A stretch of DNA of 50,483 bases, from NCBI GenBank assembly GCA_026421185.1, contig JAPKCH010000010.1, forward strand, positions 1 through 50,483, in the 5' to 3' direction. A program made the position numbers and the translations under genes. Under the pieces are notes generated by a model. It saw only the letters and a program-made list of their open reading frames with translations, was not told the DNA's origin and ran no database searches. Below are positions 1 to 8,648 of the stretch, piece after piece (the first letter of the stretch is position 1; every line of letters begins with the position of its first letter). Origin of the DNA: Dehalococcoidia bacterium. Lineage in GTDB: Bacteria; Chloroflexota; Dehalococcoidia; Lucifugimonadales; Lucifugimonadaceae.

Positions 1-194
1 TCGTTTATGAGAGCCGTTGAAACGGATAGATACAATCTATTCTTGTTTGTAATGATTCGAGCAATGGGTCTCCACCTGATCGTCTTGGTGCTAACTCGCA
101 ACAGATATTTCGTGTTTCTCGGAATAGACACCTAGGTCAAGATGCGCCCGAGCCGGTTTATGGGTAACGACATAGGTAGAATTCTTGCAGCGCC

Positions 195-920
195 ATGCCA
201 GATACGACACCGAAAAATAATTACCCAGCCGACGCATCGTTCAATCCGCCTACTGCGGAGACTTCGGGAATTACTCGTCTAAGTAAAACGTCTAGCGAAT
301 CTGAAGGAGCACATCTCCGTAGGGTCGCCGAGGAACTGAGCGGTTCAGGCGAGGAACAACTTATAGCCCTAACTGCGAAGTTGTCGAGCCAAGAATTTTC
401 AGATCGTATTCTGGCTGCCCGTGAACTTGGAAAAATCGGATCATTAAAGGCAATTAACTTATTGCGTGAACTTCTTGCTTCAAGCGATGAAACGTCGTGG
501 AGTCTTGCGATTCATGGACTAAGGACAGGCGGGTCACGCGAAGGTTGGCTATGCCTCGAAGGTGTTGCTGAGAAAGATGCCACCCGGCTTGCTTCTGAGA
601 ACAAACGACTTTCAGATATCGCTTTTCGTCGACTAATGGCGATGGGGCGAACGAAGATGATGGACAGGCTATTCCGTGCTGCCGATGGACATTCACGCTC
701 TATTCCAGGCGATGTAGCCAAGCAGTTTTCGATAGATGCCATATCGACTCTGCCTGAAGCTCACCGAAACGTAATGCAGCACAGACTGGGCATACTAAGC
801 GGTACTTCTTCGACTCCATCGGACACCGCAGAAGTACTCGGCATTGCGTTGAACGATGTTCGGTCACGTGAACTTGAAGGCTGGCGTTCGATTCATTCGC
901 CGATTGATATCGCCGAGTAG
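195..920 (+). CDS. HEAT-repeat protein with sigma-70 region 4-like C-terminus
   Basis: The 241-residue soluble protein begins with about 45 polar, low-complexity residues. A helical stretch of HEAT/armadillo type follows (about 55-165; for example RILAARELGKIGSLKAINLL, 71-90). Residues 186-236 resemble sigma-70 region 4: LPEAHRNVMQHRLGI fits the LPxREREVLxxRFGL motif, and GIALNDVRSRELEGWRSI fits the helix-turn-helix GVTRERVRQIEAKALRKL. No sigma regions 2 or 3 are present, so it cannot be a normal sigma factor. The HTH is degenerate, and the usual TLEE is replaced by TPSD. It ends 15 bases before the MFS gene on the same strand, so they are probably co-transcribed. HEAT repeats are known protein-binding scaffolds; a role in transcription is only inference. 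The start ATG has no clear ribosome-binding site. I am confident it is a gene and moderately confident about the domains. Confidence 0.8.
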   Translation: MPDTTPKNNYPADASFNPPTAETSGITRLSKTSSESEGAHLRRVAEELSGSGEEQLIALTAKLSSQEFSDRILAARELGKIGSLKAINLLRELLASSDETSWSLAIHGLRTGGSREGWLCLEGVAEKDATRLASENKRLSDIAFRRLMAMGRTKMMDRLFRAADGHSRSIPGDVAKQFSIDAISTLPEAHRNVMQHRLGILSGTSSTPSDTAEVLGIALNDVRSRELEGWRSIHSPIDIAE

Positions 921-935
921 TCTTCTTCTCATCCC

Positions 936-2240
936 ATGGCTCTGGTGCAGGCATATACTGCGCCAGTGTTGAGCAATGATAAGGCAACAGAACAACCAGC
1001 ATCCCGCGGAGCTATTTCTCGGTTGATGCCCCCCACCCTTTCCAGTGCATTTCGATCTCTAAGCAATCGTAATTTTCGATATCTATGGTTTGGACAACTT
1101 CTTTCAGCTACTGCCATGCATGCCGATATGGTGGCTCGCTCATGGCTGGTTTGGAATCTGACAGGATCTTCAACTTCAGTTGCTTCGGTATTAGTAGCAC
1201 GTGCAATTCCGATGCTTATTTTAGGTTTAATTGGCGGAGTCGCTGCCGACCGATTTGACCGTCGTAAATTGCTGATGATTATTCAGGGGTGGACGCTCCT
1301 GATGCATGTCATCATGGCGGCGTTATTGCTTGCTGGCGTAGTCGAACTGTGGCACGTGTACGTGCTCGCATTCGGACTAGGTGCTGGAATGGCTATGAAC
1401 CAGCCAGTGCGAACTTCGATTATTCCTAACTTAGTCGATAAAAAAGACATGATGAACGCCATGTCTTTGAACTCGATAGCGATTAATAGCACCAGACTTG
1501 CTGGTCCGGCTCTCATAGCTCTGCTCATTGCAGCTACAGATGTTGGCTGGGCGTATGTGTGGTCGTCTGGTGCATTCGTCGTTGTACTGTTCACCACAAC
1601 TAAGATTGCAATTCCTAATATTGCATTGAGTGGTAAGCGAGGGAATCCGGTGTCTCAACTTGTCGAAGGGTTTGTGTATATCGGTCAGCATCGAGTAATT
1701 CTGGCACTGGTGCTTCTCGGATTAGGCCCGTTGGCGATTGGTTTCTCACATCAGGTTCTACTTCCTCAATTGGTTGAAGAAGAATTCGGCTATGGAATTG
1801 GCCTGATGGGCGTGTTGACGTCGGTGGGAGCGATTGGCGGATTGAGTGGTGGATTATTTATCGCTTCTCGTAGAAACGTTTCGTACAAAGGGCGATTGAT
1901 GTTGATAGCAGCAACTTCGTACGGCCTTGCGTTACTTGGATTTGCAGGAGCTAACTATCTATGGATGGCGTTCCCGCTGATTATTTGGATAGGTGTGTCT
2001 CAAACGCTTTTCAGGGCTGGAAACAGCGCTACTCTCATGGAAATAGCGCCAGATCATTTGCGAGGACGAATCATCTCAGCGACCCTGCTCGATACGGCAC
2101 TCTCTCCTGCTGCAGGGATAGCTGCGGGATTCGTAGCCGACAAGTACGGAGTGAGTTCGGGCTACCTATTGCTGTCGGTCGGATGTCTGGCGGTCGTGGC
2201 GCTCACGATTTTGATCTATCCTCGGATAAAAGACATCTAA
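936..2240 (+). CDS. MFS transporter (EntS/MFS_3-like exporter)
   Basis: The 434-residue integral membrane protein has about 12 hydrophobic segments and the MFS motif A loop GGVAADRFDRRKLL (residues 100-113) after the second or third helix. The cytoplasmic start RNFRYLWFGQLLSATAMHADMVARSWLVWNLTGSS is split here as RNFRYLWFGQLL (45-56) and SWLVWNLTGSS (69-79); it is typical of the MFS_3/EntS group of proton-driven exporters. The repeat of motif A in the C-terminal half, DHLRGRIISA, is also visible. The substrate cannot be read from the sequence. About 30 residues precede the usual family start, so an internal ATG at 1026 is a possible alternative start. It lies 15 bases after the HEAT-repeat gene. 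Confidence 0.85.
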   Translation: MALVQAYTAPVLSNDKATEQPASRGAISRLMPPTLSSAFRSLSNRNFRYLWFGQLLSATAMHADMVARSWLVWNLTGSSTSVASVLVARAIPMLILGLIGGVAADRFDRRKLLMIIQGWTLLMHVIMAALLLAGVVELWHVYVLAFGLGAGMAMNQPVRTSIIPNLVDKKDMMNAMSLNSIAINSTRLAGPALIALLIAATDVGWAYVWSSGAFVVVLFTTTKIAIPNIALSGKRGNPVSQLVEGFVYIGQHRVILALVLLGLGPLAIGFSHQVLLPQLVEEEFGYGIGLMGVLTSVGAIGGLSGGLFIASRRNVSYKGRLMLIAATSYGLALLGFAGANYLWMAFPLIIWIGVSQTLFRAGNSATLMEIAPDHLRGRIISATLLDTALSPAAGIAAGFVADKYGVSSGYLLLSVGCLAVVALTILIYPRIKDI

Positions 2241-2341
2241 TCGGTTTTCAGTGTGAAAATGCAATCGTTAGTACTCGAGGGTTCTACTGGCTTAGTTTAC
2301 GATTTCTAAAACGTCACTGAATAGTACTTAAGCATAAAAAT

Positions 2342-3490
2342 ATGAAAATCACCGACATCAAAACATTCATCATGAAAGGAGGAATCCGTAATTGGGTTTT
2401 CTGCAAAGTTGAGACTAATGAAGGTGTTCACGGATGGGGTGAGGGCACTCTTGAACGGCACGAACTAGCTGTTGAATCAGGTATCAATACGCTAGCTTCA
2501 CGACTGATTGGTCGTGACCCAACTGAGATCGAGAAAAACTGGCAGATCATGTATCGCCACGGATTCTGGCGTGGCGGGGTCGTGATGGGTTCAGCAATGT
2601 CAGCTATCGATATCGCACTTTGGGATGTAACCGGCAAAATCTATAACTTGCCGGTCTACAAAATGCTAGGTGGAGCAGTTCGTGACCGAGTTCGCGCTTA
2701 TACCCATGCTGGCGACCTAAGAGGCGGCTGGGATGCCGTCGATCAAGGTTTCACAGCGTTCAAGACTGGTGGCTGGGACCTTAGTAAGAAGGCTTTCCAT
2801 GAGAAAGACGTTGTCGACGACCTTCACGAGAAGATCAAGTCGATGCGGGAGTATCTCGGACCTGATGTTCAGATCATGATCGACAACCACGGTCGATCAC
2901 GTCCTTCAGTTGCCAATCGCCAGATCGCAGCAGTTGAGGAGTTCGATATTACGTTCTTCGAAGAGCCTGTTCCGCCAGACAATCTTGATGCTATGGAGCA
3001 GATTCGGTCTGCTGGTCACAACATGGATATTGCGACGGGTGAACGCTTGTTCTTCCGGTACGGTTTCCGAGACATTTTACATCGTCGGCTTACTGATGTG
3101 ATTCAGCCTGATATTGCTCACACAGGTGGGATTTCTGAGATCAAAAAGATCGCCCAAATGGCCGAAATAGAGTACGTAAAGTTCGCACCTCACAACCCGA
3201 ACGGCCCAATCGCAACTGCTGCTTCAATGCACGTTTGCGCGACCGTTCCGAATTTCCTGATTCTGGAAACAGCTCGTGACATGCCGTGGCACGACAAGGT
3301 TCAGACCACTCCGCTTGAGATCAAAGATGGCTACTTTGAGCTGCCTACGGCTCCAGGTTTGGGCACTGACTTGGACGAATCGATATTGGCACATCGTCCT
3401 TTCGATCCTAAAGAAGGTTCAGGGAACGCTGATTATGATGACGAATCTGGAAGCTGGAACGCCGAGGATATGTCGCCAGCCGATGTTTAA
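2342..3490 (+). CDS. Enolase-superfamily dehydratase, galactonate dehydratase-like
   Basis: The 382-residue enzyme has the two-domain enolase fold: an N-terminal capping domain (1-120) and a TIM barrel. Metal ligands and catalytic residues are visible. D181 and H183 lie in IMIDNHGR, E207 in FFEEP, E234 in ATGER and H284 in APHNP. These match the pattern of D-galactonate dehydratase (DgoD), which removes water from an aldonic acid to give a 2-keto-3-deoxy acid. The FAPHNPNGPIA stretch is also DgoD-like. The true substrate is unknown, as related proteins act on many acid sugars. A HAD phosphatase follows 50 bases downstream. It is one of four enolase-superfamily members in this window. Confidence in the family is high and in the substrate low. 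Confidence 0.88.
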   Translation: MKITDIKTFIMKGGIRNWVFCKVETNEGVHGWGEGTLERHELAVESGINTLASRLIGRDPTEIEKNWQIMYRHGFWRGGVVMGSAMSAIDIALWDVTGKIYNLPVYKMLGGAVRDRVRAYTHAGDLRGGWDAVDQGFTAFKTGGWDLSKKAFHEKDVVDDLHEKIKSMREYLGPDVQIMIDNHGRSRPSVANRQIAAVEEFDITFFEEPVPPDNLDAMEQIRSAGHNMDIATGERLFFRYGFRDILHRRLTDVIQPDIAHTGGISEIKKIAQMAEIEYVKFAPHNPNGPIATAASMHVCATVPNFLILETARDMPWHDKVQTTPLEIKDGYFELPTAPGLGTDLDESILAHRPFDPKEGSGNADYDDESGSWNAEDMSPADV

Positions 3491-3540
3491 ATTGTGCTGT
3501 TGTATCCCAGCAACTCAGGGCTACATTTACTATTGAAACT

Positions 3541-4224
3541 ATGACTAAAAAGGTTTTCCGCGCGGCACTTTTCGATATGGACGACACACTTATAGACAGG
3601 CGTGGGGCGTATGACGAAGTTTATCGCGTTATGTACGACCAGCAAGAGTTGATCCACGGATCTACGAGTTGGGAAGATGCTCTCGAATTCTTTTGGTCGT
3701 TGTCACCCGACAATGCCACTGATGCCAACACCGCTATTTTCGAGATACAGAAGCGATGGCCCGGCGTTCCGGGCGATTCTAAATCGCACTACGATTTCTA
3801 CTTTTCAAACATGGTGAAATTCATGAAAGTGCTTCCCGGTGCTTTTGATTTTGTCGATTGGATGAATTCGAACGAAGTTGTATGGGGCGTTGTCACTAAC
3901 GGAGATCAATTCCAGCATCAGAAAGCTAAGAACACTGGGCTAGATAAGAAGACACCATTCCTTCTAGCATCAAAGCTGTTCGGTCTGGATAAACCCGCTC
4001 CAGAAGTATTCATGGAAGCAGTTCGCTTGCTGAACATCGATGGTCTTAAACCGGAAGAAATTCTGTTTGTTGGCGATAATCCGTACACCGACATCATCGG
4101 TGCCCACGGAGTCGGTATGAAAACCGCTTGGGTCCGTATGGGGCGCGATATGTATCCTGACGATGCGCCAGCACCTGATTACATCATTGACCACGTTGAA
4201 GAATTGAAGCACTGGCTGGCGTAG
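3541..4224 (+). CDS. HAD-superfamily hydrolase (subfamily IA phosphatase)
   Basis: The 227-residue protein shows all four HAD motifs. Motif I is FDMDDT, with nucleophile D12 and acid/base D14. Motif II is the T of GVVTNGD. Motif III is the Lys of FGLDKPAPEVF. Motif IV is VGDNPYTDIIGA. A helical C1 cap lies between motifs I and II, as in phosphoglycolate phosphatase and YjjG-like nucleotidases. It should remove phosphate from a small metabolite in the cytoplasm. It follows the enolase-superfamily gene on the same strand and may be co-transcribed with it, but the substrate cannot be deduced. The gene starts with ATG at 3541. Confidence 0.87.
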   Translation: MTKKVFRAALFDMDDTLIDRRGAYDEVYRVMYDQQELIHGSTSWEDALEFFWSLSPDNATDANTAIFEIQKRWPGVPGDSKSHYDFYFSNMVKFMKVLPGAFDFVDWMNSNEVVWGVVTNGDQFQHQKAKNTGLDKKTPFLLASKLFGLDKPAPEVFMEAVRLLNIDGLKPEEILFVGDNPYTDIIGAHGVGMKTAWVRMGRDMYPDDAPAPDYIIDHVEELKHWLA

Positions 4225-4336
4225 ATTGATGAGCTGCCTGTTCTGTATTTGAACGTAGCTTTGATCAGAACTACTGATTACCACGGCGTTCATTCTTCAA
4301 CGTGGTCAATAACAGGGCTAGACAGATCGGCCGACC

Positions 4337-5050
4337 CTAAACGCCTAGTCCGCCTTGGACGATCTTCCCATCTCGGACGATGTCGCCCAGTGCGAGTGTG
4401 TGTGAAGAATCATTGATCGTTCCAATGCTCCAACCGAGAGATCCGAAGCGGAATCGGCTAATCGAACAGTTGAAAATGTCTGTTCGCATTGCTAGACGGT
4501 TGTCGATACCGGTGATGTAGTGAAGCAGCGCCCGCATCGTGTCGCCGTGGCTCACAACTGCGATCGTGTGTTTGCCGGATTTTTTATACCAAGCTTCGTT
4601 GTAGAGAATTTCATCTTCGAGCCAGTTCGATGCGCGACGTTCGACCCATCGCATCGTTTCACCATCGGCAGCTTTGAAGAATTGCCCTTTTTCCGCCATT
4701 GTGAGGCGAACCTCGGTCGGCATAACGTCCTTGGCGAGCTTTCCTCGCCATGCAGGAGTTTGCTTCTCGATGATGGCATCGACTCTATCGAAGTCGGTGT
4801 CAGGGATGCCCATGCCTTTTAGAACGCCCTGTGTGGTTTGTATCGCTCTCATAAGTGAAGATGAGTAAATCTTGTCGAACTTGACGCCTTCTTCGCCTAA
4901 GCGCATTCCTGCTGCCTCGGCCTGCTTGTGCCCTCTATCGGTCATAGGAGCGTCGAAATTCACTCCAGCCGCAATGCCTGGAGTCACGTTTGACTGTGAT
5001 TCGCCGTGCCTAATGAAATAGAAATCGAATTCGACGTTATCGTGAATCAA
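4337..5050 (-). CDS. Histidine phosphatase family protein
   Basis: This phosphoglycerate-mutase-like enzyme has the catalytic motif FIRHGESQSN, which carries the phospho-accepting His, near its N-terminus. The second catalytic His is in VVSHGDTMRALL (about residue 175). Members transfer or remove phosphate through a phosphohistidine; the exact substrate is not evident. I chose the TTG at 5050 because GGAG lies nine bases upstream. The reading frame is open to another TTG at 5080, which would add ten residues. The gene converges with the HAD hydrolase upstream in the window. A 411-base non-coding stretch separates it from the divergent aldolase gene. Confidence 0.85.
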   Translation of the reverse strand: MIHDNVEFDFYFIRHGESQSNVTPGIAAGVNFDAPMTDRGHKQAEAAGMRLGEEGVKFDKIYSSSLMRAIQTTQGVLKGMGIPDTDFDRVDAIIEKQTPAWRGKLAKDVMPTEVRLTMAEKGQFFKAADGETMRWVERRASNWLEDEILYNEAWYKKSGKHTIAVVSHGDTMRALLHYITGIDNRLAMRTDIFNCSISRFRFGSLGWSIGTINDSSHTLALGDIVRDGKIVQGGLGV

Positions 5051-5461
5051 GTCAGGAGTCTCCAAGAGTACTAATTGCAAGCCGTTAAAACCGGCAAGCG
5101 AACAGTATCACCGCTGAGTTGTCTAAGGGAAGAATTAGACTAGTTACGGAATGATGAACGCTGGTTCTATTAGATTAGGATTTCCGTGATAGGCGACGGG
5201 AAGATCGACTTCAAGTCGACTTAGCGATATTGTAATAAACTCTTCGAGCCGTAGTTATTCGTTGACCTTATAGTGTGATTTATCGAGCCTGCGGTACTGG
5301 CTCGCAATTAGCTGTTCTCAATAAAAATTGACACAAAACGGAGTCTGTTTTTTCATTAAAAGTATCTTGGAAAAAACGTACTGCTCCCCGTTGAGATACT
5401 ATTACGCCCGCGTACGCAAACGGTTTACAAACTATCTCTGCCAGTCACGTAAGAGGACAAC
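5051..5461. other. Intergenic region between divergent genes
   Basis: There is no convincing reading frame on either strand here. The right half is AT-rich with short A and T runs and probably carries the aldolase promoter (see 5328-5356). A small imperfect palindrome TCGACTTCAAGTCGA lies at 5205-5219. The TTG at 5080 could extend the histidine phosphatase slightly into this region. Confidence 0.6.
5328..5356 (+). promoter_or_regulatory. Candidate sigma-70 promoter for the HpcH aldolase gene
   Basis: TTGACA (5328-5333) is a perfect -35 box. A 17-base spacer separates it from TTTCAT (5351-5356), which matches four of six bases of the -10 consensus. The expected start would leave a leader of about 100 bases before the ATG at 5462. 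This is a consensus match only. Confidence 0.4.
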
Positions 5462-6292
5462 ATGAAACCAGCTGATCTAAAAGCTGCTCTAAAAGCTAAA
5501 ACGCCTGTATTTGGATTTATGATCTCAGCCACCGCAAGCATGCGCTGGGGCCGAGTATTTGCTGGTAGCACTCTTGATTTCGTTGTTATCGACTCAGAGC
5601 ACGGTTCACGTGACCGTCAGTTGATCGCTGACACAGTTGCTCAGATGCAGTCGCTCGATATTACCGCCATCGTTCGAACCCCAGACACTCAAGAAGTGTG
5701 GGTCGCAATGGCAATGGATGCTGGTGCTGACGGAGTGCTGGTTCCTTACTGTGAGACAGTCGATGAAGTTCGACACACATGCATGAAGATGAAGACGCAC
5801 CCGCTTAAGGGTGAATATTACGAGCAGGTTGTTTCAACTGGCGAGTATCCAAGCGAGAAGTCGAAGGCATATCTGGAAAATCGTCACAAAGATCAGATTT
5901 TCATCATGGGTGTCGAGAGTGAACCTGCTGCAAACCGTGTTGAAGAGCTGATTGAATGTGCTCCAATCGACGCAGTGTTCATTGGCCCGAACGACATGAC
6001 TACTTCACTTGGTATTCCTGATGAAGTAACCAACCCGATTTACCTAGACACATTGAGCAAAGTAATCGGTGCTGCTGACGATCGTGGACTACCGACCATG
6101 ATTCACCAACAGACAATCGAAGCTTCTGCTGTGGCTATAGAACTGGGTGCTCGATTCATCATGCACTCATCCGATGCCGGAATTCTTCTTCGTGGTACTC
6201 AAGACGAATTCGCACAGATTCGTGAGATTGCTGGCAAGAAGCACGGTGGAGTTGCCAAGGTAGTGGCCGAAGACACGTTAGACGTCGTTTAG
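5462..6292 (+). CDS. HpcH/HpaI-family aldolase (2-keto-3-deoxy-sugar-acid type)
   Basis: The 276-residue TIM-barrel protein belongs to the class II metal-dependent aldolases that cleave 2-keto-3-deoxy acids to pyruvate and an aldehyde. Family features are visible. VVIDSEHGSRD (41-51) holds the E46-H47 pair. IVRTPD is the substrate-binding Arg strand. MAMDAGADGVLVPYCETVDE is the conserved LDxGAxGixxPxV region. MGVESEPAANRVEEL and VFIGPNDMTTSLG hold the metal-binding Glu and the Asp of the following strand. The start ATG has AGAGG six bases upstream. An intrinsic terminator lies just downstream, so the gene is probably transcribed alone. With the enolase-superfamily dehydratases in the window it could cleave their keto-deoxy products; this is inference. 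Confidence 0.88.
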   Translation: MKPADLKAALKAKTPVFGFMISATASMRWGRVFAGSTLDFVVIDSEHGSRDRQLIADTVAQMQSLDITAIVRTPDTQEVWVAMAMDAGADGVLVPYCETVDEVRHTCMKMKTHPLKGEYYEQVVSTGEYPSEKSKAYLENRHKDQIFIMGVESEPAANRVEELIECAPIDAVFIGPNDMTTSLGIPDEVTNPIYLDTLSKVIGAADDRGLPTMIHQQTIEASAVAIELGARFIMHSSDAGILLRGTQDEFAQIREIAGKKHGGVAKVVAEDTLDVV

Positions 6293-6340
6293 GCAGATCT
6301 CTTACACAGCGATTTTGTGATCGCTATTGTTTGTAAACGA

Positions 6341-6375
6341 AAAAAGCCCCGGTCATTGCAACCGGGGCTTTTTTT
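6341..6375 (+). terminator. Rho-independent terminator after the aldolase gene
   Basis: AGCCCCGGT (6345-6353) pairs with ACCGGGGCT (6361-6369) across a seven-base loop and is followed by a run of T. A matching A run precedes it, so it can act on both strands. It lies between the aldolase (+) and the deacetylase (-). Confidence 0.93.
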
Positions 6376-6455
6376 ATTGGTTCGTCATTGTCATGCTGAA
6401 TTGAGTCAAGATTATTTGGCTGGAACTGGTGTCAGGCTTAGAGACGATCATCGCT

Positions 6456-7187
6456 CTAGCTGATAGTGAACTTGCGGAATGATTCGGCGTAGTCGGCGTC
6501 GATTTTCTTGCCGAGTTCAGAACGGCGGTCTTTCATCCACTTACTAGCTTGTTCAGGGTCGCTCACTTGGCTAACGTGATCCTTCAGTGCCGAAATAGAC
6601 GTTTCGACGTCCTGTTCGGTTAGTGGGTTCCAGAAGTTGGCGTTTTCACCAAAGCTCATTACCCAGACCTCGCGGACTTTGTGAGGCTCCAAGCCTTCGT
6701 CGTAGAAGAGTTCAGGGAACGTTAGATGATCGCGTGCGCTTGGGAATACGGCAGATAGAGCGGCCTCGCCCGCTGCGAAGTGATCAGGGTGCCCAATGTA
6801 GGTTGAGTTGAGCAGATCACGAGTTGGGCTGGTTGTTATCAGCACATCTGGCTGGTGCTTGCGAATCATGCGAGAAATATCTCGGCGTACATCGAGAGTT
6901 GGCTCAAGGTAACCGTCCGGGTATCCAAGGAACTCAACAGTCTTTAGCCCAAGCGTCTTACCCGCAGTCCGTTGCTCTTCAGCGCGTAATTCTGCAAGAT
7001 CGTTCGAAGATATTTCGCGATCTTCAGTTCCTTTTGAACCGTCGGTGCATAGAACATAGGTAACTTCCCAGCCCATGCGGCACCATTTGGCGACACTACC
7101 CGAGCAGCCGTATTCAGCGTCGTCGGGATGGGCTGTGACCACCATCGCTCGCTTGAAATCATTCTTAGACTCGTCGCCGGTCGTCAT
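6456..7187 (-). CDS. PIG-L/LmbE-family N-deacetylase
   Basis: The 243-residue protein has the zinc-binding motifs of the LmbE/PIG-L family: AHPDD at 19-23 and HPDH at 133-136. VLCTDGSKG and the EEQRTAGKTLGL segment, common in BshB/MshB-like deacetylases, lie between them. Family members remove acetyl groups from N-acetylglucosamine linked to lipids or small thiols, or from related sugars. The substrate here is unknown, and no bacillithiol or mycothiol genes are nearby. A downstream ATG (Met15, directly before VVTAHPDD) is an alternative start. The gene is separated by about 100 bases from the alpha/beta hydrolase on the same strand. Confidence 0.87.
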   Translation of the reverse strand: MTTGDESKNDFKRAMVVTAHPDDAEYGCSGSVAKWCRMGWEVTYVLCTDGSKGTEDREISSNDLAELRAEEQRTAGKTLGLKTVEFLGYPDGYLEPTLDVRRDISRMIRKHQPDVLITTSPTRDLLNSTYIGHPDHFAAGEAALSAVFPSARDHLTFPELFYDEGLEPHKVREVWVMSFGENANFWNPLTEQDVETSISALKDHVSQVSDPEQASKWMKDRRSELGKKIDADYAESFRKFTIS

Positions 7188-7293
7188 AGGTTGAGTAGCC
7201 CCCGCAATAAGTGTAGATGCCAGTAAAAGTTGGTCCGAGAAATTCGCATACGATAAGAAATTCTAGCATTGGAATATGCGGTTAAACCGTTGG

Positions 7294-8028
7294 TTACACG
7301 AGGTGGTCGGATACAAATTTAGTTACTGAACGGACTGCTAGCTCAGATGAGAAAAATGTGCTGTCATGATCGGTATTAGGAAGATTTGACAGTTCGTAGC
7401 CATAGCGAACTGCCGACTGTTTAGCATTGGCAAAGTGTGCGTCGTCTTCACCGCAGAACAACAATGTGGGAGCTGTGTGATCGTTCAATCGGCCTTCTGA
7501 ACCACTCCACCAAAGTAGTGCTTCGTGGGAAGCGGCAAGAGCGAGTGGGTCGTTGCCTGGTCGATCGCCATCAGGCTGTTCGACAGATTTTGCCCTGCCA
7601 GAACGCAAAACTCGAATATGCCGTGTGAACCGATCTGAATTCGCGCTAGCCGGCAACAAATGCATGCCGCCGATAGCAAGCATAGATAGCCGTTCTGGAG
7701 TCGATGCCGCCAGTTCGAGTCCGGTTCGTCCACCCATAGAAAATCCAACGTAGCCGTATTTTTCTGAACTGACTTGGTCAGCCAGCGCATTGACGACTTC
7801 TGCTCGCTTCTCAACGGTGTGATCGTGAGGGTCATGGGATTTAGTCGACAAACCGTGCCCGACAGAATCGAAGATCAGCACGCTGGCGTGTTTTTCAAGT
7901 GACTTAATCCAGCCGCCTCGGTTCCAATCGAGTCCCCACGACCCAAAACCGTGGTGAAGGATTAGAAGAGGTCCTGCTCCTGAAATTTCGTAGTTAATCT
8001 CAAGTGAATCGAGTTTAAGGGTTGGCAT
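7294..8028 (-). CDS. Alpha/beta hydrolase
   Basis: The 244-residue protein has the fold's landmarks. HHGFGSWGLDW (25-35) forms the oxyanion region. The nucleophile elbow is GFSMGG, with S97. FCGEDDAHF probably holds the acid Asp, and NTDHDSTF the catalytic His near the C-terminus. It resembles 3-oxoadipate enol-lactonase and esterase-like members. No signal peptide is visible, so it is cytoplasmic. It is divergent from purE, with about 100 bases between them. The true substrate is not deducible. Confidence 0.85.
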   Translation of the reverse strand: MPTLKLDSLEINYEISGAGPLLILHHGFGSWGLDWNRGGWIKSLEKHASVLIFDSVGHGLSTKSHDPHDHTVEKRAEVVNALADQVSSEKYGYVGFSMGGRTGLELAASTPERLSMLAIGGMHLLPASANSDRFTRHIRVLRSGRAKSVEQPDGDRPGNDPLALAASHEALLWWSGSEGRLNDHTAPTLLFCGEDDAHFANAKQSAVRYGYELSNLPNTDHDSTFFSSELAVRSVTKFVSDHLV

Positions 8029-8135
8029 CGGATGATTCTAAATGTTTTGCGGCTCGCGCTTTGTGCCGGGCGACTGTAAAATTGTTTAGTCCCCACACTG
8101 GCATCAAGCAACTCTTCAATTGGAGCGTCTAAATA

Positions 8136-8633
8136 ATGGCAAACCCACTCGTTTCGGTGATTATGGGCAGCACTTCGGATTTACCGACTATGCAGCACGC
8201 AATCGACATACTTGAAGAGCTTGGCGTGCCGCACGAAATTCGTGTCGTGTCGGCTCATCGAACACCCGATCTAATGTTTAAGTACGCCGAAGAGGTGAAA
8301 GATCGCGGAATCAAGGTAATTATTGCCGGTGCAGGCGGTGCTGCTCATCTGCCGGGTATGACGGCAGCAAAGACGATCCTGCCTGTGATCGGCGTGCCGG
8401 GCGTAGGCCCCCACCTCGACGGAATGGATTCGTTGATGTCGATGGTTCAGATGCCACGAGGTTACCCGGTTGGTACCGTAGCCATTGGTGAATGGGGAGC
8501 CGTGAACGCAGGTATCCTCGCTGCTCAGATCGTGGGTCTTATTGACCCTACCATTCAAGACAATATCGAAAAACGTCGTGCGAAGATCACTGACGATATC
8601 GAAGCTGCTACATACATCAAGCCAGAAGCCTAA
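8136..8633 (+). CDS. purE: N5-carboxyaminoimidazole ribonucleotide mutase PurE
   Basis: The 165-residue enzyme moves the carboxyl group of N5-CAIR to give 4-carboxy-AIR in purine synthesis. Class I PurE signatures are complete: [10 protein letters not shown] (10-19), VVSAHRTP with catalytic H41, [11 protein letters not shown], the [20 protein letters not shown] run, and [10 protein letters not shown]. The length is typical for the family. GGAG lies ten bases upstream of the ATG. purK follows 15 bases downstream, as in the standard purEK operon. Bases 8348-8395, coding for the LPGM loop, are repeated exactly inside the permease gene at 12681-12728. Confidence 0.97.
   Translation: MANPLVSVIMGSTSDLPTMQHAIDILEELGVPHEIRVVSAHRTPDLMFKYAEEVKDRGIKVIIAGAGGAAHLPGMTAAKTILPVIGVPGVGPHLDGMDSLMSMVQMPRGYPVGTVAIGEWGAVNAGILAAQIVGLIDPTIQDNIEKRRAKITDDIEAATYIKPEA
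8348..8395 (+). repeat. 48-base exact repeat, copy 1 (within purE)
   Basis: This copy codes for [16 protein letters not shown], a loop conserved in PurE proteins in general. It is identical base for base to the complement of 12681-12728. The flanking bases differ on both sides. This is the likely donor copy, because the peptide belongs to the PurE family. Confidence 0.95.
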
Positions 8634-8648
8634 CTAGACGGGTAATTA

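Noticed and set aside
1-194. Possible promoter or tRNA-like sequence at the left edge
   Set aside because: TACAAT at 31-36 lies in a small inverted repeat, but no -35 box is at a normal distance and no cloverleaf can be drawn.
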